A stretch of 48,423 nucleotides of DNA from a virus, in IMG/VR virus record IMGVR_UViG_3300005518_000007, positions 1-48,423 of that record. One strand, 5' to 3'. Made by a program: the position numbers and the translations under genes. This document shows, in pieces, positions 39,200 through 45,463 of this stretch. Each line of letters begins with the position of its first letter. The first letter of the stretch is position 1. The notes below the pieces were generated by a model, which had not been told where the DNA came from, made no database searches, and saw only the letters and a list, made by a program, of their open reading frames with translations.

Positions 39200-39834
39200 C
39201 CGAACAACTCTGCCCGCACGCGGTTGTGAGTCTCCACCTGCCACTTGCGGTCGCGCCAGCCCTGCTTGTGCTTCGACTGGGGGTTCACATGGCAGAGGTA
39301 GACGGCCTCGGGCACCTTCACGATCTTCGCGCCGGCCTTCCACGCCTTCGCCCAGCAGGACCAGTCCTCGAAGCCGTGGGGGTAGTCCGAGAAGCCCCCG
39401 ATCTCCAGGAAGAGGTCTCGCTGGATGAGCGTTCCCACCACCAGCCAGTTGTCCTCCGAGAGCGGGATGCCGCGGTCTAGAAACACGGGTGGCGCAGCCT
39501 TTCCCTTGCGGATGTAGGAGACGGCGGGCGTGAGTAGAACGGGGTCGTCTCCCACTCGCTCAGCCGCCCGCCTCATCGCGTCGAGGTATCCCGGCGCGAG
39601 CTCATCATCCGCGTCCAGAAAGCAGAGCCACTCCCCGTGGGCCGTCTTCGCCATCTCGTTGCGTACGGACGCGATCGTGCCTTCTGGGTCGTGGAAGCAA
39701 GCCACATCGGGGGTCTGGGCGTGCGCGGAGGGGAAGGCGCGGCTCCAGGCGAGATCGCGCCACTCGTCCTCTCCGTAGGTTGCGATCAGAACGGAGATCG
39801 GGCTGATAGCGGTATTCGAGGCTTCTCTAGCCAT
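39196..39834 (-). CDS. family 2 glycosyltransferase
   Basis: 212 residues from ATG 39834-39832. S-V-L-I-A-T-Y-G-E-D at the N-terminus, A-S-V-R-N-E helix, L-C-F-L-D-A-D-D-E-L as the metal-binding motif and H-G-F-E-D-W-S-C-W as the catalytic-base motif: all key elements of a GT2 enzyme. Its start overlaps the end of the truncated MT-A70 gene. Confidence 0.85.
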   Translation of the reverse strand: MAREASNTAISPISVLIATYGEDEWRDLAWSRAFPSAHAQTPDVACFHDPEGTIASVRNEMAKTAHGEWLCFLDADDELAPGYLDAMRRAAERVGDDPVLLTPAVSYIRKGKAAPPVFLDRGIPLSEDNWLVVGTLIQRDLFLEIGGFSDYPHGFEDWSCWAKAWKAGAKIVKVPEAVYLCHVNPQSKHKQGWRDRKWQVETHNRVRAELFG

Positions 39835-40159
39835 GCGTGTCGCCTCGCACAACGGGAGCCGAGATAGGAGGTCGTTCGAGACCAGACCAATCGAAGCCCT
39901 TGCACTCGTGAGGATTCCCCTCGCGATAGACCTCATCCGTGGCCCAGAGGAACAGGTTGCATATCTCGTCTGCCAGGCTCGCCACGTCCAGCGCAGCAAT
40001 CTCTTCGATGGTCATGGTCTTGTAACCGAGCTCCGTCTCCCGACGACGACGGCCACCCTTGCCGCCTCCCCACTGAAACGGCCACGGAGGATCGGCCAGG
40101 ATCGTCCGATAGCGCGGCACATTTCCCGGCTTCGAAGCGTTGCGGGGCTCGCCGTCCAT
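39827..40159 (-). CDS. truncated MT-A70-family adenine methyltransferase
   Basis: 110 residues from ATG 40159-40157; TTG 40201 in frame is an alternative. T-I-L-A-D-P-P-W-P-F is the catalytic D-P-P-W motif of N6-adenine methylases, followed by Y-K-T-M-T-I-E-E-I and L-F-L-W-A-T-D-E-V as in MT-A70 family members. The later half of the fold is missing; the frame runs into an unrelated tail ending T-H-G where the next gene starts. Probably a decayed gene. A candidate -10 (TATAAA) lies at 40256-40251. Confidence 0.7.
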   Translation of the reverse strand: MDGEPRNASKPGNVPRYRTILADPPWPFQWGGGKGGRRRRETELGYKTMTIEEIAALDVASLADEICNLFLWATDEVYREGNPHECKGFDWSGLERPPISAPVVRGDTHG

Positions 40160-40277
40160 CACTCTGTTCCACGTCCGAGTCGATTCGCTCGGTTCTGGCA
40201 ATAGCGCACCCAGCAGGTAGCGCGGTCAGATACGGGAAGCGAGCCCCGACCTTTATAGCCCCGATAAGGGTCCGCGC

Positions 40278-40556
40278 TCACAGAACGTGCTCCTCGAGCC
40301 GGGACACCTCTTCGCGCATGTCCTGTAGCGCCTGCATCAGCACCTCGCGCACGATCTCCACGTCCTCTTCTCCTTCCAGCACCTGCAGGAAGCGTCCGAT
40401 GATCTGGGAGCCCCAGCGCGCGTTCTCGAGATTCACCTTCTCCATCTCGGCGTACTGGGCCTGGATGATCGCCCGCTGCTCGGCTATCACGATCGACTGG
40501 CCGTGCGCTACGCCAAGGAGACGCTCCGCCATGAAGATGCGCCGGAAGAAGTTCAT
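40278..40556 (-). CDS. coiled-coil protein
   Basis: 92 residues from ATG 40556-40554, which has no SD and lies 7 nt after a TATCGT box (40569-40564); GTG 40565 is an in-frame alternative. Predicted helix throughout, with V-L-E-G-E-E-D-V-E-I-V and E-E-V-S-R-L-E-E-H heptads. Possibly the first gene of a separate transcript covering the glycan cassette. Confidence 0.6.
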   Translation of the reverse strand: MNFFRRIFMAERLLGVAHGQSIVIAEQRAIIQAQYAEMEKVNLENARWGSQIIGRFLQVLEGEEDVEIVREVLMQALQDMREEVSRLEEHVL

Positions 40557-40563
40557 GTGCAAC

Positions 40564-40569
40564 ACGATA
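40564..40569 (-). promoter_or_regulatory. candidate leaderless promoter, -10 TATCGT (minus strand)
   Basis: On the minus strand TGATATCGT ends 7 nt before ATG 40556, the same arrangement as at 4083, 5793 and 45825. It could start a separate transcript into the glycan cassette. No clear -35. Confidence 0.45.
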
Positions 40570-41280
40570 TCACGATCGGCTCATTCGTCTAGCGCGACTT
40601 CGCTCGGCGGCAGTGAGGGGACGGTTGATCCCCATGCGGCGGCAGAAGAGGCGGTAGTCCTGGCCCGTGTTGCGCATCGCCTTCGTGTACGTGGGATCCA
40701 TCTCCGCGAGGTGCCAGTGGGGGTGCAGGTGCTCCACGACCGAGGTCTTGCAGTACGCCCACTCTCCCCGGCGCTTCGCGGTCATGCAGAACTCCATGTC
40801 GACGTATTGGTGGTCGTAGAGCTCGCAGAAGACCTTCCCCGAGCCGTCCTGGGTGCCACCCTGGGTCTCGATGTACTCGCGGGAGAAGAGGACATGTGTC
40901 GCGTGGATTCCACGGCGGACCTGCGCGTTGTGGAGGTCGTTCGTTCCGATAACGGACTTCCCGCGCAGCTTGGCGAGCGAGAGCGCCTGCGTGTCCCAGC
41001 CGGGGCTGAAGCGGACGTCATCGGCCGCCTGGAAGAGCCAGGGACTGTCAGTCATCGAGAAAGCCCAGTTGATCTTCTTCGCGAAGTTCGCTTTCCCTGC
41101 TGGCTCGGGATGAACGACGAATTCAGCCCCGGCGCTCTCCAGAGCCTTGATTTCCTCTGTGTCCCCTCCCGTCGCGATGAAGAGGACGCGGTGGGGCGTT
41201 ACGGTGACGGCCAGGCTCTCCAGTAGCGGTTCGACGTTATGGGGACGCCCGAGGACGGGAATGAGGATGTCTAGCTCCAT
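40570..41280 (-). CDS. GT-A glycosyltransferase, cassette start
   Basis: 236 residues from ATG 41280-41278. L-D-I-L-I-P-V-L-G-R-P-H-N at the N-terminus; L-F-I-A-T-G-G-D-T; W-L-F-Q-A-A-D-D-V-R-F-S-P-G-W as the metal site; C-E-L-Y-D-H-Q-Y-V-D later. The C-terminus is Arg-rich. Lies directly downstream of the terminase and its Cys-containing neighbour. Confidence 0.75.
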   Translation of the reverse strand: MELDILIPVLGRPHNVEPLLESLAVTVTPHRVLFIATGGDTEEIKALESAGAEFVVHPEPAGKANFAKKINWAFSMTDSPWLFQAADDVRFSPGWDTQALSLAKLRGKSVIGTNDLHNAQVRRGIHATHVLFSREYIETQGGTQDGSGKVFCELYDHQYVDMEFCMTAKRRGEWAYCKTSVVEHLHPHWHLAEMDPTYTKAMRNTGQDYRLFCRRMGINRPLTAAERSRARRMSRS

Positions 41281-41543
41281 ATCGCTCTGGCCATCTCTCT
41301 GATCTCCTGCAGGCTGAAGCGCTCGAGCCAGTAGTTGTGGAACTGCGTGCGCACCACCACGTCTCCGCGCCGGCACTCGGGGCAGAGCGCGTGCGTGTCG
41401 CGGTTTCGGTGCGCGATCGAGCGCAGGCCCTTGCAGCTCGGGCAGCGAATGACGTCTAGGCGCTCTTTCGATGCTTGAACGAGCTCCAGGTCCGCGCGGG
41501 GGCCGTCTGTCGGGACCTGAGCCAGTTCATGCACTGAGACCAC
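41271..41543 (-). CDS. zinc-ribbon protein after terminase, start unresolved
   Basis: The frame carries a clear four-Cys ribbon: I-R-C-P-S-C-K-G and A-L-C-P-E-C-R-R, then a helical end (E-I-R-E-M-A-R-A-I-W-S). The nearest standard starts, GTG 41543 and 41534, lie 80-90 nt inside the terminase gene. The domain itself would begin near 41448, where only ATT or GTC codons are available. A non-standard start or a genuinely overlapping gene are both possible. Confidence 0.6.
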   Translation of the reverse strand: MVSVHELAQVPTDGPRADLELVQASKERLDVIRCPSCKGLRSIAHRNRDTHALCPECRRGDVVVRTQFHNYWLERFSLQEIREMARAIWS

Positions 41544-42907
41544 GCATCCACATCATCGTCATAGCGTCCGTTGGGGAAGATGGCACAGGAGTCGATGAAG
41601 TCAACTACGAAAGCCGGACAGCGCCGCTCATCCGGGAGGGAAAACTCGTCTGCGCCTTCTCTATAGCCGGGGAGGAAGCAGTTGCCACTTTCCAGCACGT
41701 CGGAGGCCGCTTCGGCTCTCAGCACCTTATCCCCGTCGGCTCCTCGCGACAGCTTCACCACTCCCGGGATCTCGCGGCGCAGGTCCTCGATCAGCTCCAC
41801 TCCGTAGGCCGCGTTCTCGATGAGGATGTTGTGAGCGGCGTGGGGGAAGAGCCCTCTCACGTACTTCGACATCTCGACCACGGCGCGTCGTGCCTGGTTG
41901 AAGTTCATGTGGCCCTTGCGCAGATCGAGCAGGTAGCGGTCCGCGCCTCTGACGCCCCAGGCCTGGATCGCGATGAGGTTGTTACTCTCCTTGTCCTTCT
42001 GCGGGGTGTCGACCGAGATCACGATCCGCCGAAACTTGGGCCTGCGGTCCTTGAGGGCTTCCTTCGTGAAGAGATCGGGGTGGTAGAAGCGCCACCAGTG
42101 TCTCTTCAGGATCTCTCCCTCTCTGGCGGCGGGTCGTTGCTGCATCTGCCCTGCCACGCGGTGAGAGAGCATGTCTTTGGCGAGCGCATTCGAGGTTTGC
42201 TCATTCCGAAACTCCGGCCAAAGCAGATCACCCTCAGATCGCGGATCCCGAACATATGCGAAAGGATGACCCCGCTCGTATCTCTCTGGGAGACACAGAA
42301 CCTCATAGTGCTCCTTTTCTAGTAGGTGGCCCGCCAGATCGTTCTGGTGGAGGCGCTGCATCACGATCACGCGGGCAAAATCGTTTCCGATGCCGCGGGA
42401 GGACATCGTGGAGTCCCACCAGCGGTTCGTGGACTCAAGGACGGCCCGAGAGGTCGCCTCGGCGTCATCGGGCTTGATCGGGTCATCCACGATGATGCGG
42501 TGGCCGTGCAGGCCGGTCACCTTGCCCTCCGGAGATACCGAGAGGCGCGTGCCGGCGCGATCATTGGAAAACTGGAGCAGGGACTTCGTTTGCAGCTCGA
42601 AGCGCTCCCCCCAGCGCGCCTGATACCAGTCGGAGGTGATGAGGGACCGAGACCAGCTCGAGATGATCCCCGCAAGCGGCTCCGAGTAGGACGCACATAT
42701 ATAACGCGTCTTCGGAGAGTGCGTCCACTCCCAGGCAGGCCAGAGGACGCTCACGATCATCGTCTTCATCGAGACGGGCGGCACCCACACCTGCAGGCGG
42801 GTGATCTCGCCTCTTGAGACCGCGTCGAGGTGCTCGCAGATGGTCTCGATGTGCCAGTTGTGCATGTACTCGTCCTCGGGCTTGAGAGCGGGCCATGCCT
42901 CCATCAC
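41456..42907 (-). CDS. terL: terminase large subunit
   Basis: 483 residues from GTG 42907-42905. ATPase half: V-P-P-V-S-M-K-T at 42-49 (divergent Walker A) and R-I-I-V-D-D-P at 137-143 (Walker B). Nuclease half, RNase H-like: V-I-S-V-D-T-P (Asp300), I-L-I-E-N-A-A-Y-G (Glu364) and Y-D-D-D-V-D-A (Asp450-454). It packages DNA into the head. The frame continues upstream to the small-terminase stop for about 36 helical residues that look like terminase, but without a standard start, so the true N-terminus may be longer. Confidence 0.92.
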   Translation of the reverse strand: MMEAWPALKPEDEYMHNWHIETICEHLDAVSRGEITRLQVWVPPVSMKTMIVSVLWPAWEWTHSPKTRYICASYSEPLAGIISSWSRSLITSDWYQARWGERFELQTKSLLQFSNDRAGTRLSVSPEGKVTGLHGHRIIVDDPIKPDDAEATSRAVLESTNRWWDSTMSSRGIGNDFARVIVMQRLHQNDLAGHLLEKEHYEVLCLPERYERGHPFAYVRDPRSEGDLLWPEFRNEQTSNALAKDMLSHRVAGQMQQRPAAREGEILKRHWWRFYHPDLFTKEALKDRRPKFRRIVISVDTPQKDKESNNLIAIQAWGVRGADRYLLDLRKGHMNFNQARRAVVEMSKYVRGLFPHAAHNILIENAAYGVELIEDLRREIPGVVKLSRGADGDKVLRAEAASDVLESGNCFLPGYREGADEFSLPDERRCPAFVVDFIDSCAIFPNGRYDDDVDAWSQCMNWLRSRQTAPARTWSSFKHRKSA

Positions 42908-42998
42908 GAAGTCGACCAGAGACAGGGAAAGCGCCTCTGCCTCCTCTTGGACGCGCTTTTGCTCGATCGCCGCCTCGAGCGCGCGATCTACGAGCTCC

Positions 42999-43502
42999 TC
43001 ACTGATCGATGACAGGGAGTTCCTTCATCCGGACCGCATCTCGGGCCTGCTTCAGCTCAAGGAGCTTCTCCAACGGCAATTCCCCGAAGAAGACCTGCAG
43101 TTCCTCGACGTTGACCGGTCCCTGGGTCACCTGCGGGCGCATGAACCCGAAATCCTCATGGTAGGCGGCCAGGATCTTCTCCTGGGCGCGCACGTTGCCC
43201 TCTTTCGCACTTCTGACCAGCGCGGTGAAGACGTCATCGACCAGAGCCCGCCGAAACTCGCCTCCCGGCCCCATGATGCGCTCGAACTCCTCCGCGAAGG
43301 CCTGATCGTAGTTCGGGGCGTCGGGATTTCGCCGTGCGCGAAACCAGCGCCCGGTCCTGCCCGTCTCCGAGGCGGCCTCGCGCAGCGTTTGCCCGTCCGC
43401 GAGGCGCTCCAGGAACATCTCCTTCGCCTGCTTGTCGGTCAGGCCCGCTCCGAGGACGTTCTTCGCTTTCAGATCCTCCAGACGCTCGGCCAGATCGCTC
43501 AT
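42999..43502 (-). CDS. terminase small subunit
   Basis: 167 residues from ATG 43502-43500. N-terminal helix-turn-helix region (L-T-D-K-Q-A-K-E-M-F, T-L-R-E-A-A-S-E-T-G-R-T-G-R-W-F), a linker, then F-T-A-L-V-R-S-A-K-E-G-N-V-R-A-Q-E and a C-terminal helix. Position directly before the large subunit supports the call. It should recognise the packaging site. Confidence 0.75.
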   Translation of the reverse strand: MSDLAERLEDLKAKNVLGAGLTDKQAKEMFLERLADGQTLREAASETGRTGRWFRARRNPDAPNYDQAFAEEFERIMGPGGEFRRALVDDVFTALVRSAKEGNVRAQEKILAAYHEDFGFMRPQVTQGPVNVEELQVFFGELPLEKLLELKQARDAVRMKELPVIDQ

Positions 43503-43517
43503 GGCCGAAGGATAGAC

Positions 43518-43583
43518 CTAGAAACGGAGGGAGTAGTACTGCTGAATGATCCAGAGCTGTCTCAGCACACGGCGGCGTCTCAT
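43518..43583 (-). CDS. very small basic protein
   Basis: 21 residues from ATG 43583-43581 (ATGA overlap). M-R-R-R-R-V-L-R-Q-L-W-I-I-Q-Q-Y-Y-S-L-R-F: Arg-rich with a hydrophobic helix. Supported by overlap and position only. Confidence 0.4.
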   Translation of the reverse strand: MRRRRVLRQLWIIQQYYSLRF

Positions 43584-43750
43584 CTTCCCTCCTCCACGAA
43601 CGGCAATCGCAGGAGTAGGTCAAAAAACTCATGCTGCCACCTTACGACCAGACCGGCAGCGAGAAGATCCGCCGCGGCGGCGCAGCCCAGAAGCACCAAC
43701 CACCACCACTGTCGTCTCTCCACCCAGTTTCGCCAGATCGCGAAGATCAC
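43580..43750 (-). CDS. small membrane protein
   Basis: 56 residues from GTG 43750-43748 (GTGA overlap). A Trp-rich segment R-Q-W-W-W-L-V-L-L-G-C-A-A-A-A-D-L-L-A-A-G-L starts a single transmembrane helix of about residues 15-38. Unknown function; may act as an early membrane protein. Confidence 0.55.
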   Translation of the reverse strand: MIFAIWRNWVERRQWWWLVLLGCAAAADLLAAGLVVRWQHEFFDLLLRLPFVEEGR

Positions 43751-43827
43751 TTGAATCCGATCCATTCGTTGCGGATCTTCCTGTACCACCAGAGGAACAA
43801 GTGGGGATTGGGGTAGTAAAACCTCAC
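43747..43827 (-). CDS. very small aromatic protein
   Basis: 26 residues from GTG 43827-43825 (GTGA overlap at both ends). M-R-F-Y-Y-P-N-P-H-L-F-L-W-W-Y-R then a basic end. Very rich in Tyr, Phe and Trp. Overlaps support translation. Confidence 0.45.
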   Translation of the reverse strand: MRFYYPNPHLFLWWYRKIRNEWIGFK

Positions 43828-44060
43828 GACAGCGCTTCTTCGAGAGCGGCAAGGGTGAGCGTCAGCCCCCCAAAGGGATTACCGACGATTCCCTGTTCGG
43901 CCATCAGTTCTCCGTGGCGCCTGAGCACTTCAGCCTGTTCCACCACCGCCACGATCTGCGGGAGGGCGGCGATTATGGCCTCCGGGGCTTCTTCTCCCCC
44001 TGGCGGCTCGTCTTCAAAGAAGTCGGTGATCGCAGCCTTCAGGCGTTCGCTTGCCGTCAC
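43824..44060 (-). CDS. hypothetical helical protein
   Basis: 78 residues from GTG 44060-44058 (GTGA overlap). The start lies in the near-palindrome at 44056-44065. Helical N-terminus (A-S-E-R-L-K-A-A-I-T-D-F-F) and an alanine/leucine-rich second half. No motif recognised. Confidence 0.55.
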   Translation of the reverse strand: MTASERLKAAITDFFEDEPPGGEEAPEAIIAALPQIVAVVEQAEVLRRHGELMAEQGIVGNPFGGLTLTLAALEEALS

Positions 44061-44248
44061 GTAACGCCACCCCCCGGCCGTCGCGCAATCCTCTGCGCCC
44101 TCAGCTCTGCTGCGATGGCGATGAGGGTGATCGCGGTCATCCTGTCGGAGCGCATCTCGGGCTGAACGCGGAAGTCGTCGACGTATTTCCAAGCCTCCTC
44201 CGCCTCAGCGTCCGCCGCTCGCACGCGCTCTATCCAGGTATCGCTCAC
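44057..44248 (-). CDS. hypothetical helical protein
   Basis: 63 residues from GTG 44248-44246 (GTGA overlap); an in-frame GTG at 44293 is less likely. Starts S-D-T-W-I-E-R-V-R-A-A-D-A-E-A-E-E-A-W-K. Predicted two helices. Unknown. Confidence 0.55.
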   Translation of the reverse strand: MSDTWIERVRAADAEAEEAWKYVDDFRVQPEMRSDRMTAITLIAIAAELRAQRIARRPGGGVT

Positions 44249-44556
44249 ACGCGCCGCCCGATCGTCCCAGCCTGACGCCCGTCGTACTCCCACGCCGCGT
44301 ACGCCTCCGCTCGAGCGATCCGCCCCGCAGGGTCGTTGACGACGCGACCCTCGGTACCGCGCCCGACTAGCTTGCGGTTCTCATCTTCGGCCAGCCGACG
44401 CCCGTAGGCGATCGCTTCTTCCCGCGTCCAGCCGCGCTTCTCGGCCTCAGAGACGATCGGCGCGTCCAGCGCGAACGGATCTACTACTTGGAAGCCTCCG
44501 CCGTCGCGTTCAGCACCTTCCGCATCCACTCGCTGAGAGAGACCCTTCGATTCCAC
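44245..44556 (-). CDS. hypothetical protein
   Basis: 103 residues from GTG 44556-44554, 4 nt after a GGAGG sequence that is, however, also coding in the RHH gene; GTG 44529 is another candidate. Helical with R-E-E-A-I-A-Y-G-R-R-L and A-R-A-E-A-Y-A-A-W-E-Y-D-G. It overlaps the RHH gene by 66-73 nt. Unknown. Confidence 0.5.
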   Translation of the reverse strand: MESKGLSQRVDAEGAERDGGGFQVVDPFALDAPIVSEAEKRGWTREEAIAYGRRLAEDENRKLVGRGTEGRVVNDPAGRIARAEAYAAWEYDGRQAGTIGRRV

Positions 44557-44621
44557 GCCGCCTCCTTCCAGGCCGCCTTCTCCTCATCAGACACCCTGAT
44601 CTGGATTGTAGTGTTTGTCAT
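44484..44621 (-). CDS. ribbon-helix-helix DNA-binding protein, first leftward gene
   Basis: 45 residues from ATG 44621-44619 (ATG 44627 would add two). T-T-I-Q-I-R-V-S-D-E-E-K-A-A-W-K and S-L-S-E-W-M-R-K-V-L are the beta strand and second helix of a compact RHH fold. ATG 44621 is 8 nt downstream of a TAGTAT box, 17 nt below TTGCAT; an AGGAG lies 8 nt before ATG 44627. Located next to the divergent control region, it may repress its own promoter or the rightward one. Confidence 0.7.
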   Translation of the reverse strand: MTNTTIQIRVSDEEKAAWKEAAWNRRVSLSEWMRKVLNATAEASK

Positions 44622-44629
44622 GACCATCC

Positions 44630-44658
44630 ATACTACTCCTGTACTGAGCGTCATGCAA
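44630..44658 (-). promoter_or_regulatory. leftward promoter, TTGCAT-17-TAGTAT
   Basis: On the minus strand: -35 TTGCAT (44658-44653), a 17-nt spacer and -10 TAGTAT (44635-44630). Transcription should begin near ATG 44621. It would drive the long leftward arm or its first part. Confidence 0.55.
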
Positions 44659-44774
44659 GTAATTACAGGAATCGGGTCATATCGGTGCTGAATGGTGAGA
44701 GGGCTTGCGCCCCCCTCAGCATGCCCCCGGGTCTGCGGCAGCAGCAAAGATCGAGCTCACGCCGGCAGCCCAGC

Positions 44775-44810
44775 CCTAGACCACCTTTGGGGGGTGTGCT
44801 CTGGTCTAGG
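44775..44810. promoter_or_regulatory. inverted repeat, operator candidate
   Basis: Perfect 9-bp arms CCTAGACCA (44775-44783) and TGGTCTAGG (44802-44810) with an 18-bp spacer, immediately upstream of the rightward -10 candidate. Likely a binding site for a phage regulator such as the RHH or HTH protein encoded on either side. Confidence 0.5.
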
Positions 44811-44828
44811 CGGGTGTACGTTCTACCT

Positions 44829-44927
44829 ATGGATTCAAACCCAGCAACGAGAGGAGCCAAGGTGAGCGCAGCAAACACACAACCGCTTCTCACCCCTAAC
44901 TACCTGAGAGGAGAACCCACCTCATGA
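44829..44927 (+). CDS. small leader protein
   Basis: 32 residues from ATG 44829, or 21 from GTG 44862, which has a GAGGAG upstream. M-D-S-N-P-A-T-R-G then S-A-A-N-T-Q. Stop overlaps the next start as ATGA. Possibly a coupling leader for the rightward arm. Confidence 0.4.
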   Translation: MDSNPATRGAKVSAANTQPLLTPNYLRGEPTS

Positions 44928-45073
44928 CCATCGCCTACAAGATCGGCAGTAAGGAAGTGCTGGGCCAGCTGGTTACTCACCCCTCCACCATCAAGGGCTA
45001 CATCGTGTTGCTCGCTAGAGGCGGCCGTTACGTAACGGCCGCCTCCTCGGTGCGGCTTGAGGAGCTCCGCTAG
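44924..45073 (+). CDS. small hypothetical protein
   Basis: 49 residues from ATG 44924, 10 nt after a strong SD (GAGAGGAG). M-T-I-A-Y-K-I-G-S-K-E-V, then Y-I-V-L-L-A-R-G-G-R-Y-V-T-A-A-S-S. Its C-terminal codons carry the 28-bp palindrome. Small beta protein, function unknown. Confidence 0.6.
   Translation: MTIAYKIGSKEVLGQLVTHPSTIKGYIVLLARGGRYVTAASSVRLEELR
45018..45045. other. 28-bp perfect palindrome around GTTACGTAAC
   Basis: Each 14-bp half is the exact reverse complement of the other, centred on TAC|GTA. As RNA it can form a 12-bp hairpin with an ACGT loop. It lies in the end of the 44924 gene and upstream of the 45117-45147 promoter candidate. No T-run follows. Confidence 0.8.
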
Positions 45074-45116
45074 TTCCACGTGCGCGCGCATACCAGTAAA
45101 CGGATTGCGCCGCACT

Positions 45117-45147
45117 TTGTCTATGCGGCTGTACACTGCGATATCGT
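45117..45147 (+). promoter_or_regulatory. candidate promoter, TTGTCT-19-TATCGT
   Basis: TTGTCT (45117-45122), 19-nt spacer, TATCGT (45142-45147), 12 nt before the ATG of the HTH gene. It lies in an 86-bp intergenic stretch, the only gap in this part of the arm, unlike most other copies of this motif. Confidence 0.5.
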
Positions 45148-45159
45148 GAGAGGAGACCG

Positions 45160-45339
45160 ATGACCGCATTGCTAGAGATCGTGGCGGAGCTCGCCGCCGT
45201 GCGCCGGGACGCCGAGATTGAATTCCTGCGCGCGGTGCGCAGGGCATCGGTGGAGGGCGGCTATTCCGGAACGCAGATAGCGCGCGCCGCCGGCTTGAGC
45301 AAGCAGCGCGTGAGCCAAATACTGAGAGGAGCGAAATGA
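45160..45339 (+). CDS. small helix-turn-helix regulator
   Basis: 59 residues from ATG 45160 with SD GAGAGGAG. The second half, G-T-Q-I-A-R-A-A-G-L-S-K-Q-R-V-S-Q-I-L, is a clear helix-turn-helix (Cro/sigma-4-like). The first half is one helix (E-I-V-A-E-L-A-A-V-R-R). A phage transcription regulator near the divergent region is the likely role. It follows a TATCGT promoter. Confidence 0.75.
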   Translation: MTALLEIVAELAAVRRDAEIEFLRAVRRASVEGGYSGTQIARAAGLSKQRVSQILRGAK

Positions 45340-45463
45340 CCCCCACCGACATTCAGACGCTCGAGGAATGCGCGGATGAGCTCATGAGACGCGGGAGCGC
45401 AGGGCATGCTGTGAAGCTGTGGGCGCTGGCGCTCAAGATGCGTGCGGAGGTGTCCCGTGTCTG
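45336..45463 (+). CDS. small hypothetical protein
   Basis: 41 residues from ATG 45336, overlapping the HTH stop as ATGA, with SD GAGAGGAG. M-T-P-T-D-I-Q-T-L-E-E-C-A-D-E-L-M-R-R then V-K-L-W-A-L-A-L-K: two helices. Confidence 0.55.

Larger units (their letters stand above)
44628..44828. other. divergent control region
   Basis: About 200 bp without a convincing gene between the leftward RHH gene and the first rightward frame. It holds the leftward promoter, an inverted repeat (44775-44810) and a weak rightward -10, TACGTT at 44817-44822, 6 nt before ATG 44829. This is the only divergent junction on the circular map. Confidence 0.6.
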
